Positions 42,219-49,822 of a stretch of DNA of 64,000 nucleotides are shown here, piece after piece. The position numbers and the translations under genes were made by a program. The stretch is from Betaproteobacteria bacterium HGW-Betaproteobacteria-7 (GTDB taxonomy: Bacteria; Pseudomonadota; Gammaproteobacteria; Burkholderiales; Rhodocyclaceae). The number at the start of each line of letters is the position of its first letter. Position 1 is the stretch's first letter. A model generated the notes under the pieces. The model searched no databases. It had not been told where the DNA came from and saw only the letters and a list, made by a program, of their open reading frames with translations. The stretch is from assembly GCA_002840765.1 (NCBI GenBank), contig PHCE01000021.1:1-64000 (forward strand). The letters run 5' to 3'.

Positions 42219-42238
42219 CGTCCGGATATATCCGGACG
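42219..42238. promoter_or_regulatory. 20-base perfect palindrome in a divergent promoter region
   Basis: CGTCCGGATATATCCGGACG is its own reverse complement over all 20 bases. It lies 27 bases upstream of the glycine-zipper gene and about 100-200 bases upstream of the alternative oxidase, a good place for a shared operator. Confidence 0.6.
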
Positions 42239-42335
42239 ATATTTGCCGTTTGACGTAGCGTCTGTGTGACAGGACACCGACTGGAATGAAGTGCCAGTCG
42301 ATACTGGCCTGAGTGGCTCCTTGCCCCAGAGGACC

Positions 42336-43046
42336 ATGGGTCGAGCCCCGCGGCGCGACATCGCCCACAACAACCCGGAAAGCGAAAATGAATGCCTTGA
42401 CCTACAACCGGTCCAGCAAACGGCATCGCCAGGTTCCTTCCAGGTGACTGACAAGCCCCACCAAACGCCAAGGAATGCTCGGGATCGGCTTGCCTATCTG
42501 TTCGTCAAAGTGCTGCGCGTCTTAGTCGACCTTTTCTTTGCCGAACGCTATGGCCACCGCGCTGTGGTTCTGGAAACCGTTGCCGCCGTACCGGGCATGG
42601 TCGGCGGCTCACTTCAGCACTTGCGCTCGCTGCGCCGCATGGAGTCAGACCAGGGCCTGATCCGCACGCTGCTGGACGAAGCGGAAAACGAACGCATGCA
42701 TTTGCTGACCTTCATTCACATTACCCGGCCATCAAAACTGGAGCGCCTGCTGATCGTTATCGCTCAAGGGATCTTCTATAACGTCTATTTCCTGCTTTAC
42801 CTGATCTCCCCGAGCACCGCCCATCGGGTCGTCGCCTACCTTGAGGAAGAAGCGGTCACCAGCTACACGACGTATCTGGCGGGCGTAGACGACGGCACTT
42901 ACGCCAACGTTCCGGCGCCGGCCATTGCCATCGATTACTGGAAACTCGCCGCCGACGCGCGCTTGCGCGAAGTCATCATCGCCGTCCGTGCCGATGAAGC
43001 CAAGCATCGGGATGTCAATCATCAACTGGCGGACCGGACGACATGA
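42336..43046 (+). CDS. aox: Alternative oxidase (cyanide-insensitive quinol oxidase)
   Basis: Membrane-bound di-iron oxidase that takes electrons from quinol to oxygen without pumping protons. All iron-ligand motifs are present: [36 protein letters not shown] and [12 protein letters not shown]. Hydrophobic helix [20 protein letters not shown] is the membrane-associated region. The start is uncertain. ATG 42336 has an AGAGG ribosome binding site and gives 236 residues; GTG 42444 gives 200 residues and fits the length of other bacterial AOX better. Bacterial AOX is uncommon and patchily distributed. Confidence 0.9.
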   Translation: MGRAPRRDIAHNNPESENECLDLQPVQQTASPGSFQVTDKPHQTPRNARDRLAYLFVKVLRVLVDLFFAERYGHRAVVLETVAAVPGMVGGSLQHLRSLRRMESDQGLIRTLLDEAENERMHLLTFIHITRPSKLERLLIVIAQGIFYNVYFLLYLISPSTAHRVVAYLEEEAVTSYTTYLAGVDDGTYANVPAPAIAIDYWKLAADARLREVIIAVRADEAKHRDVNHQLADRTT

Positions 43047-43220
43047 GCAGATTCTGGATCGCTTTCGCCGGCACTGTGTCCAAGGGCACCGAGTTATCGT
43101 CGTGTTACGTGCATGCTCAAGTCATGCGCTGCACAGGCCTCGCCATTCCAATGGCGGACATTGATTGAACTTTGACCGTATCCCTTTGGCCTTATCAGGC
43201 ATTGTGCAATTGAGGAGAAA

Positions 43221-43928
43221 ATGATGAAACCGAACATCTTGTTGTTGCCGGGCTTGCTCAACGACGCCAGCGTTTTTGAGGAACAGGTTGTCGCCTTGTC
43301 GACCGTAGCGACCGTCGAAGTGGGCGACGTGAGCCTTGCCGAGACGATTCCCGATCTGGCGGCGAGCGTACTGAAAGCGGCCTCGGCCAAGCGCTTTGTC
43401 CTGCTCGGCCTGTCGCTGGGCGGCTACGTCGCCTTCGAAATCATGCGCCAGGCACCTGAGCGGGTGGCCGGACTGGTGCTGATGGATACGACGGCCCGCC
43501 CGGATACGCCGGAAGCCAGCGCCAAACGTGAAGAGTTGATCGAGCTTGCTGCCACCGATCTTGATGCGGTTACGGAACAACTGTTGCCCCGCCTCTCGCA
43601 TCCCGAGCGGAGGGATCTCCCGGCGGTGGGTGGCGTCATCCAGTCGATGGCGAAGGGCCTGGGGGCAGAGGTTTTTGCCCGCCAGCAGCGGGCGATCATG
43701 GGCCGCCCCGACAGTCGGCCCACTTTGCCCAGCATCACCTGCCCGACGCTGGTGATCTGTGGCCAGGACGACCTGATCACGCCACCCGAACTGGCGACCG
43801 AGATCGCCGACGGGATCGCCAAGGCCAGACTGGAGCTCATCGCCCAGTGCGGCCACCTGGCGACACTGGATCAACCTGAGGCCGTCAGCGAACTCTTGCT
43901 GGAGTGGATCAAGAGCAACGAATTCTGA
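43221..43928 (+). CDS. Alpha/beta hydrolase
   Basis: 235 residues. Nucleophile elbow GLSLGGYVAF (about residues 72-81), late catalytic Asp in CGQDDLITP, and catalytic His in IAQCGHLATLDQP. Strong GAGGAG ribosome binding site. Substrate unknown. The 174 bases after the alternative oxidase hold no clear terminator. Confidence 0.88.
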   Translation: MMKPNILLLPGLLNDASVFEEQVVALSTVATVEVGDVSLAETIPDLAASVLKAASAKRFVLLGLSLGGYVAFEIMRQAPERVAGLVLMDTTARPDTPEASAKREELIELAATDLDAVTEQLLPRLSHPERRDLPAVGGVIQSMAKGLGAEVFARQQRAIMGRPDSRPTLPSITCPTLVICGQDDLITPPELATEIADGIAKARLELIAQCGHLATLDQPEAVSELLLEWIKSNEF

Positions 43929-44011
43929 ACGGCGGCGGCGGCAGCAAAATGCGGTGAGTATGGAGCGGCGGCGGCGCTAGAATGCCGCCTCCGGACAACT
44001 GCTTACCGATC

Positions 44012-44803
44012 ATGAACCGACGCACCTCTGCCCCCCGCCATTCCGTAGACATCAGCGAGGAGGCAGGCGTCCGTTACCTGCACTTCGGCTCCGAATGGAT
44101 TCAGGGGGCCATGCGCATCGCCCGCCCGTGGTCCCTGGAACTCTCCTACACGCGGGAAATGATGGCCGGGCTGCTGCTACGCGAGGCGGCGGACTGGCCG
44201 CGACGCGTCCTGATGATCGGACTAGGCGCCGGCTCCCTGGCCAAGTTCCTCTACCGTCACCGGCCGAATTGCCGGATTACCGTCGTCGAGATCAACCCGC
44301 AGGTGGAATTTGTCGCCCGCCAGTATTTCAAGCTGCCCGACGACCCGCGGCGGCTGGAGGTAAGGATCGGCTGTGGCGCCGATTTCATGCTCGGCGGCGA
44401 CAGCAGCTTCGACTACATCCTGGTCGATGGCTTCGATGCCGACGCCCGCCCTGGCGCGCTCGACACCCTGCCCTTCTACCTGGCCTGCCGCGCCCGCCTG
44501 AACGATGATGGCCTGTTCTGCGTCAACCTGCTCGGCCGCAACCGCGGCTTCGCCGCCAGCGTTCGCCGGATCGCGGAAGCCTTTGCCGGCAGCGTGGCCG
44601 TCTTCCCCTCCTGCGACAGTGGCAACACCATGGCTTTCGCCAGCCCCGACCAGGCCGTCGACATCTCGCTCGACACCTTGCGCGCACGCGCGGCCGAACT
44701 GAAGAAGGCCAGCGGCCTCGATCTCGCACCGACTATCGGACGGCTGCAACTGGCTCATCCGCTGCCCGATGGCCGTTTGCGGATCGGGCGAAATCCAGCT
44801 TGA
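44012..44803 (+). CDS. Spermidine-synthase-like / SAM-binding Rossmann protein
   Basis: 263 residues. Rossmann core RVLMIGLGAGSLAKFLYRHRP with acidic end of strand 2 (VVEINPQVEFVARQYF) and DYILVDGFDAD, as in polyamine aminopropyltransferases. The N-terminal YTREMMAGLLL is the spermine-synthase-type gate region. Aminopropyltransferase activity is not certain; many such proteins are unassigned. Start at 44012 (MNRRTSAP). Confidence 0.82.
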   Translation: MNRRTSAPRHSVDISEEAGVRYLHFGSEWIQGAMRIARPWSLELSYTREMMAGLLLREAADWPRRVLMIGLGAGSLAKFLYRHRPNCRITVVEINPQVEFVARQYFKLPDDPRRLEVRIGCGADFMLGGDSSFDYILVDGFDADARPGALDTLPFYLACRARLNDDGLFCVNLLGRNRGFAASVRRIAEAFAGSVAVFPSCDSGNTMAFASPDQAVDISLDTLRARAAELKKASGLDLAPTIGRLQLAHPLPDGRLRIGRNPA

Positions 44804-44828
44804 TCCAAGCCGTGTTTGAGCCTATAAA
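44800..44828 (+). promoter_or_regulatory. Sigma-70 promoter for the 90-residue unknown gene
   Basis: TTGATC-N17-TATAAA, overlapping the stop codon of the preceding gene. It predicts a leader of about 98 bases that contains the terminator-like hairpin at 44884-44906. Confidence 0.55.
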
Positions 44829-44883
44829 ACTAGTTAGTCCTCCACCGACAATAACGACAAAGGCGGATAGAACAACGAAAAAC

Positions 44884-44906
44884 AAGGGCCTGTCGCCGCC
44901 CTTTTT
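44884..44906 (+). terminator. Terminator-like hairpin in the leader of the 90-residue gene
   Basis: AAGGGC/GCCCTT stem with an eight-base loop followed by TTT, 17 bases before the AGGAGGAG ribosome binding site. It could end the preceding transcript or act as an attenuator for the next gene. Confidence 0.5.
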
Positions 44907-44932
44907 CCACGTGCCCTATCTAGGAGGAGCCT

Positions 44933-45205
44933 ATGCTTTCCATTCAGGATGTTATTGACTATTGCGATCTCGATCGCGGTGAAATTGAAGCCATTGCCGA
45001 ACACGAACATATCCCGGTCACCGTTGCGGCTGAGATGAGTGAAGTTCTCCTGTGCTCGCCCGAGGGTGTCTGCAAGCTACACACGATGATCATCGAAAAC
45101 ATGCAGACGGCGCTCGAAGCGGGTCGTTACCAACACGTCAAGGATCTGGCGGAAACCTACCAGCACCTGCAACGCACTCACCCGATACCGGGCATGTCCA
45201 TCTAA
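44933..45205 (+). CDS. Conserved small protein of unknown function
   Basis: 90 residues with a very strong ribosome binding site (AGGAGGAG). All-helical pattern: a helix-turn-helix-like start (VIDYCDLDRGEIEAIAEHEH), then VTVAAEMSEVLLCSPEGVCKLH and a longer amphipathic helix. Two Cys (VLLCSPEGVCK) are close together. It has its own promoter and terminator. No family recognised. Confidence 0.75.
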   Translation: MLSIQDVIDYCDLDRGEIEAIAEHEHIPVTVAAEMSEVLLCSPEGVCKLHTMIIENMQTALEAGRYQHVKDLAETYQHLQRTHPIPGMSI

Positions 45206-45255
45206 CCGTTTTCCTCACCCCTCGAGGATTTGCCGGCCGCCACGGCTGGCGTGCG

Positions 45256-45283
45256 GGCTCCGGCGAAATCCGGGGCCTTTTTT
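45256..45283 (+). terminator. Terminator after the 90-residue gene
   Basis: GGCTCCGG/CCGGGGCC stem (one G-U) around CGAAAT, followed by six T residues. It sits between the convergent small gene and narL. Confidence 0.85.
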
Positions 45284-45303
45284 GTTGCCCGCCGCTGGGG
45301 GGC

Positions 45304-45966
45304 TCAGGAACTCTTCGACTGACCGTAGCCGTGCTCAACGGCGTAGAGCGCCACCTGGACGCGGCTGCTCATGTTGAGCTTCTTGAAGATGTTCTGCACG
45401 TGGATCTTGACCGTACTTTCGGCCAGATCGAGGCGCCGGGCAATTTCCTTGTTGCTCTCGCCGAGGGCCAGGGAAACCATGATGTCGCGTTCGCGCGGCG
45501 AGAAACGATCGCGCTCGCCGGAGGCCTCGGCCTTCGGTGGCGAGCGGACGCCCTGGATCAGCTTGGCCGTCATCTGCTGGGAAACCACAGACTCGCCGCG
45601 CGCGGCACGGCGGATGGCATCGACCAGCATGTCGGTTTCGATGTTTTTCAGCAGGTAGCCGCTGGCACCGGCGCGCAGGGCGTCCATCAGATCCTGGGCA
45701 TCCTCGGAGACGGTCAGCATCAGCACCTGGACGTCGGGAATTTCCTCGGCCATCACCTTCACCGCCTGCAGGCCGGAAATACCCGGCATGTGCAGGTCGA
45801 GGAGAACGACGTCCGGACGCAGCGAACGAGCGCGCTTGATGCCCTCGAGTCCGTCGCCGGCCTCGCCGACCACCTCGAAATCGTCGTGGCGCTGCAGCAG
45901 TGAACAAATGCCGCTGCGGAACAGGGTGTGGTCATCGACCAGCAGGACACGTATTTTTTCAGTCAT
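45304..45966 (-). CDS. narL: Nitrate/nitrite response regulator NarL
   Basis: 220-residue NarL/FixJ response regulator. Receiver domain with acidic pair in VDDHTLF, phospho-acceptor Asp in LLDLHMPGISG (about residue 57), Thr in MLTVSED and Lys in LLKNIE. The C-terminal LuxR-type HTH is in FSPRERDIMVSLALGESNKE and STVKIHVQNIFKKL. It overlaps narX by eight bases, which identifies the pair. Confidence 0.92.
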   Translation of the reverse strand: MTEKIRVLLVDDHTLFRSGICSLLQRHDDFEVVGEAGDGLEGIKRARSLRPDVVLLDLHMPGISGLQAVKVMAEEIPDVQVLMLTVSEDAQDLMDALRAGASGYLLKNIETDMLVDAIRRAARGESVVSQQMTAKLIQGVRSPPKAEASGERDRFSPRERDIMVSLALGESNKEIARRLDLAESTVKIHVQNIFKKLNMSSRVQVALYAVEHGYGQSKSS

Positions 45967-47902
45967 TCAACAACCCTCCCCGGGAATCCTTCGGCAGGCT
46001 CAGCAACACACGGCTACCTTCGCCAATGCTCGAGACGATACGACATTCGGCACCGACACGGTGCGCCCGCTCGCGCATGATCTGCAATCCGACATGGCGG
46101 TCGGACTGCACGTTAGGTTCGTTCTCGGTGTCGAAGCCGATACCGTCATCGCGCACTTCAATATCGGCCCCCGCGGTATTGCGTCGTAGCGTCACCTGAA
46201 CATTGCTGGCACGGGCGTGCTTGCGGATGTTCGACAAGGCTTCCTGGATGATGTGCATGATCTGAATTTCATCCGCCGGGTTCAGCGGCGCCCCGTGGCC
46301 GATCTGGTCAAAACGGGTAGCGATGCCGGTCTGTCCCTCGAATTTTTCCAGGGCCGAGGTAATGGCCGAATCAAGATCAGCTTGCAGCATGCGGGAGCGA
46401 AAATGCACGAGCAGCTCGCGCACGTCGTCGTAGCTTTCCTGGACGCCTTCGCGCAGCTGCTCAGCGGTCTGCAAGGCCTCTTCCTGGCGCCCCTTGCGCA
46501 GCGAATCCTGCAGCAACTGGACCTGGATGTTGAGAAAGGCCAGCCCCTGGGCAATCGAATCGTGCAGTTCCTGGGCTAGTAGGTTGCGCTCCTCGGAAAC
46601 CGCCAGTTCCATCTCGCGCGATTTCAGGCGCTGGTTTTCGATGGCCACGCCAAGATGCTGCCCGAGAGTTTCCAGCAAGTGCCTTTCCTGCGCCGAAAGG
46701 GGGTGGGTTTCGCGGAAATAAAGGTTGTACACACCAAGGCGCTGCTTGCCATGAACGATGCTGAACGCAGTGGCGGTGGCGAAACCCTCGCGGATGCAAC
46801 TGCCGAGCTTCATGCCGCGCGGCGGATTGACTGTATCGAAGACGGCCGGCATGCCACTTTGGATAACCTCGCCGCATAGGCATTCACCGCAGTTGAGGAC
46901 ATTTTCGCGCTCGAGGAAGGCGTCCGACAGCCCTTCATGGGTGACCAGATAGAGCTTCTGCGATTCCGGCATGTACAGGCGCACCGCCCCGGCATCGGCA
47001 CCGAGCGCCGATTTGATGTGATCGAGGAAGCTCTGGCACAGGCTCTCGAGCTGCACTGGCTCGGTCAGCAGGGAGGTCGCCTCGTAAAGAATGCCGAGTT
47101 CGCGATTGCGCTGCTCGAGGCTGCGGGTCTTGGCATCGACGCGCTCTTCCAGCGTCGCATAGACCGACTGCAGGTGGCCGGCCATCTGGTTGAAGCCACG
47201 CGCCAGGCCACCCAGTTCGTCGTCACTGGTTTCCGGCAGACGAACGCCGAGATCGTTGCCGGTCATTCGCTGCATGCCGGCAGTCAGCACATTGACCGGG
47301 CGAATCACCAGACGAATCAGGAAGCGAATCACCAGCACCGTGCCGATCACGGCAAACATTAGCAGCAGGCCCTGCACCGTGCGCAACAGCTCGGTGTCCT
47401 CGGCGTAGGCACGCTCCATGGCCATCACCAGTTCGTTGATATTGCCGACGAATGACTCCAGCTCGGCGTCAAAGCGCGCCAGGATGGCCGGCCGCTCAGC
47501 GGGGGTGGCCGCCAGGAAGGCTTCGACCAGCGGCCGCAACTCCTGCTGCCAGGTCTGCCCAACCCGCAGCAGCAATTGCCGGGACTCGGCATCGCGCGGC
47601 GAGGCGAGCGGCCGCACCGGATCGCCACGCTCCAGGTGCAGCAGAACCTGGTCGAAGACCCGCGTTTCGCCAGCGACCAGTTCAAGCGCCGCCGGCTCGG
47701 CCGAGGTGGCCGTGCGCGTCATCAACAGCGCCAGATGGTAGGTACGCATACGCTGGCTGCCGGCATCGTTGATAGCCGCCGCCACGCCTTCAAGCTGCCA
47801 GGAAATCAGCAGGGTCAGGCTGATGGAACCGGTCAGCACAAGCAGGAACACGATCAACGTGCCGACGATCTTGCGCGAGAGCTTGCCCGGGGTGGCCAAC
47901 AT
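45959..47902 (-). CDS. narX: Nitrate/nitrite sensor histidine kinase NarX
   Basis: 647 residues from the ATG at 47902. First membrane segment about 12-35, then a periplasmic domain that opens with the nitrate-binding P-box (NDAGSQRMRTYHLALL). Second membrane segment about 180-203, HAMP, and a GAF-like central domain with the NarX cysteine cluster NCGECLCGE. HisKA_3 phospho-acceptor His447 in QELHDSIAQGLAF, and an ATPase domain (DDGIGFD). No respiratory nitrate reductase gene is in the window, so its targets are elsewhere or include this island. Confidence 0.93.
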   Translation of the reverse strand: MLATPGKLSRKIVGTLIVFLLVLTGSISLTLLISWQLEGVAAAINDAGSQRMRTYHLALLMTRTATSAEPAALELVAGETRVFDQVLLHLERGDPVRPLASPRDAESRQLLLRVGQTWQQELRPLVEAFLAATPAERPAILARFDAELESFVGNINELVMAMERAYAEDTELLRTVQGLLLMFAVIGTVLVIRFLIRLVIRPVNVLTAGMQRMTGNDLGVRLPETSDDELGGLARGFNQMAGHLQSVYATLEERVDAKTRSLEQRNRELGILYEATSLLTEPVQLESLCQSFLDHIKSALGADAGAVRLYMPESQKLYLVTHEGLSDAFLERENVLNCGECLCGEVIQSGMPAVFDTVNPPRGMKLGSCIREGFATATAFSIVHGKQRLGVYNLYFRETHPLSAQERHLLETLGQHLGVAIENQRLKSREMELAVSEERNLLAQELHDSIAQGLAFLNIQVQLLQDSLRKGRQEEALQTAEQLREGVQESYDDVRELLVHFRSRMLQADLDSAITSALEKFEGQTGIATRFDQIGHGAPLNPADEIQIMHIIQEALSNIRKHARASNVQVTLRRNTAGADIEVRDDGIGFDTENEPNVQSDRHVGLQIMRERAHRVGAECRIVSSIGEGSRVLLSLPKDSRGGLLND

Positions 47903-47961
47903 CGAAAGATTTCCACAATGAAAGCGCCCAACATAGCCGCGCAGCAGGAAAAAAGCCAATG

Positions 47962-48010
47962 ACCTGGATCAAGACGGCCGGCGCCAAGCGCCGGCCGTCT
48001 TGATCCAGGT
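47962..48010 (-). terminator. 23-base-pair perfect inverted repeat between nrtD and narX
   Basis: Arms 47962-47984 and 47988-48010 are perfectly complementary around a three-base CAA loop. The minus strand continues with a T6 tract seven bases later, so it can terminate the nrt operon. The outer end of one arm reads TTGATCCAGGTCAT on the minus strand, close to an FNR/Dnr box (TTGAT-N4-ATCAA), 58-71 bases upstream of narX. Confidence 0.65.
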
Positions 48011-48021
48011 TGTCGCCGACC

Positions 48022-48822
48022 TCAGGCAGCCTGCTTTTCTACGTGCGCCTGCTTCTCGTAGAGGAACTCGAGCACCGCCGCCCGGCAGTCGATGTAGGCC
48101 GGGTCGTGCGCCAGCTCCAGGCGCTTGCGCGGGCGCGGCAGCTTGACTTCGAGGATCTCGCCGATGGTCGCCGCCGGGCCGTTGGTCATCATGACGATGC
48201 GATCGGAGAGCAGCACGGCCTCGTCGACATCGTGGGTGACCATGACCACGGTGGCCTTGGTCGCCTCGCAGATCTTCATCAGCTCATCCTGCAGTTTGGC
48301 CCGGGTCAGTGCGTCGAGGGCGCCGAAGGGCTCGTCCATCAGCAGCACCTTCGGCTCCATCGACAGCGCCCGGGCGATGCCGACACGCTGCTTCATGCCG
48401 CCGGAGATTTCATGCGGATATTTGTGCGCCGCATGGCCCAGGCCGACCAGTTCGATGGCTGCCTGCGTTCGTGCCCGCAGCTTCGGTTTGCCTTCCTTCT
48501 CGCTGAACACCCGTTCGACCGCCAGGTAGATGTTCTCGAAACAGGTCAGCCAGGGCAGCAGGCTGTGGTTCTGAAAGACCACGGCCCGCTCCGGGCCGGG
48601 ACCGGCGATTTCCCGACCGTCACACAGCAGGATGCCGGTGGTCGGTTTGGTCAGGCCGGCGATCAGGTTCAAGAGCGTCGACTTGCCGCAGCCGGAGTGG
48701 CCAATCAGGGCGACGAACTCGCCCGATTTGAGCGTCAGGTCAATGTCGCGCAGGGCGACGAACTTGCCTTTCTTGGTATCGAAAGTCTGGCCGACCTTTT
48801 CGATCTGGACGAATTTTTCCAT
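48022..48822 (-). CDS. nrtD: Nitrate ABC transporter ATP-binding protein
   Basis: 266 residues. Walker A GHSGCGKSTLL, Q-loop region with FQNHSLLPWLT, signature SGGMKQRVGIARAL, Walker B VLLMDEPFGALD, and H-loop VMVTHDVDEA. Lacks the extra NrtA-like domain of cyanobacterial NrtC, so it is the NrtD/NasD type. Follows nrtB by 10 bases. Confidence 0.92.
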   Translation of the reverse strand: MEKFVQIEKVGQTFDTKKGKFVALRDIDLTLKSGEFVALIGHSGCGKSTLLNLIAGLTKPTTGILLCDGREIAGPGPERAVVFQNHSLLPWLTCFENIYLAVERVFSEKEGKPKLRARTQAAIELVGLGHAAHKYPHEISGGMKQRVGIARALSMEPKVLLMDEPFGALDALTRAKLQDELMKICEATKATVVMVTHDVDEAVLLSDRIVMMTNGPAATIGEILEVKLPRPRKRLELAHDPAYIDCRAAVLEFLYEKQAHVEKQAA

Positions 48823-48832
48823 GATGCGCTCC

Positions 48833-49774
48833 TTAGGAGGATTCTTTGGTCAGCTTCTTGGCCAGCAGGATCAGCGCCTGCTCAAGGATCAGGCCGACGA
48901 TGCCGATGATGAAGATGGCGATGATGATGTGCTCGACCTTCAGGTTGTTCCACTCGTCCCACACCCAGAAGCCGATACCGACGCCGCCGGTGAGCATTTC
49001 GGCAGCGACAATGACCAGCCAGGCGGTGCCGATGGACAGGCGGATGCCGGTCAGCATGTAGGGCAGCACGGCCGGGAACAGGATCTTGGTGACGACTTTC
49101 CACTCGGAAAGGTCGAGCACACGGGCAACGTTCAGATAATCCTGCGGCACCCGCTGCACGCCCTGGGCGGTGTTCATGATCATCGGCCAGATCGAGCAGA
49201 TGAAGATGGTCCAGGTAGCGGCCGGGTCGGCCTTCTGGAAGACCAGCAGGCCGATCGGCAGCCAGGCCAGCGGCGACACCGGGCGCAGCAGGCTGATGAT
49301 CGGGTTGACCATGTTCGCCAGAAAGGTGAAGCGGCCGAGCATGAAACCGGCCGGGATACCGACCAGCGCCGCCAGGCCGAAGCCGATGCCGACCCGTTCG
49401 AGCGAAGCGAGCACATTCCAACCAATGCCCAGGTCGTTCGGACCATTGTTGTAGAACGGATCGGCGAAGAGCACGGCGGCGGCATTCCAGACCACGACCG
49501 GACCGGGAATGGGGCCGCCCTTCAGCGTTGCGACATACCAGATGCCGACCAGTACGAGCAGCCCGAGTACGGGCGGCAGGACGGCCCGGGCGGCGGCGGT
49601 CAGATACTCGGAGAACGGCGTGCCGGGATCGGCCGGCACCAGGGTGGCTGGGTTTTCCATCTTCTTTTCCTTTGCCGGTTCGGTGGCCGGCAGGGTCATC
49701 GGGGCAATGTCGCTGGCAGTGTGTTCAAGCGGCTCTCGCCCGGCCTGGTCAGCTGTAATCGTCAGGGTGCTCAT
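48833..49774 (-). CDS. nrtB: Nitrate ABC transporter permease
   Basis: 313 residues with about six membrane segments. EAA coupling loop seen in EWKVVTKILFPAVLPYMLTG. A 70-residue Pro/Thr-rich cytoplasmic N-terminus precedes the first segment. Separated from nrtA by 48 bases. Confidence 0.92.
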   Translation of the reverse strand: MSTLTITADQAGREPLEHTASDIAPMTLPATEPAKEKKMENPATLVPADPGTPFSEYLTAAARAVLPPVLGLLVLVGIWYVATLKGGPIPGPVVVWNAAAVLFADPFYNNGPNDLGIGWNVLASLERVGIGFGLAALVGIPAGFMLGRFTFLANMVNPIISLLRPVSPLAWLPIGLLVFQKADPAATWTIFICSIWPMIMNTAQGVQRVPQDYLNVARVLDLSEWKVVTKILFPAVLPYMLTGIRLSIGTAWLVIVAAEMLTGGVGIGFWVWDEWNNLKVEHIIIAIFIIGIVGLILEQALILLAKKLTKESS

Positions 49775-49822
49775 GGCAATCTCCTAGTGCGGTGGTGCTG
49801 CCGCCAAAGCGGCAGCAGCGGC

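Noticed and set aside
43043-43168. 41-codon frame overlapping the alternative oxidase stop (ATGA)
   Set aside because: No good ribosome binding site and no recognisable sequence. The overlap alone is not enough to call a gene.
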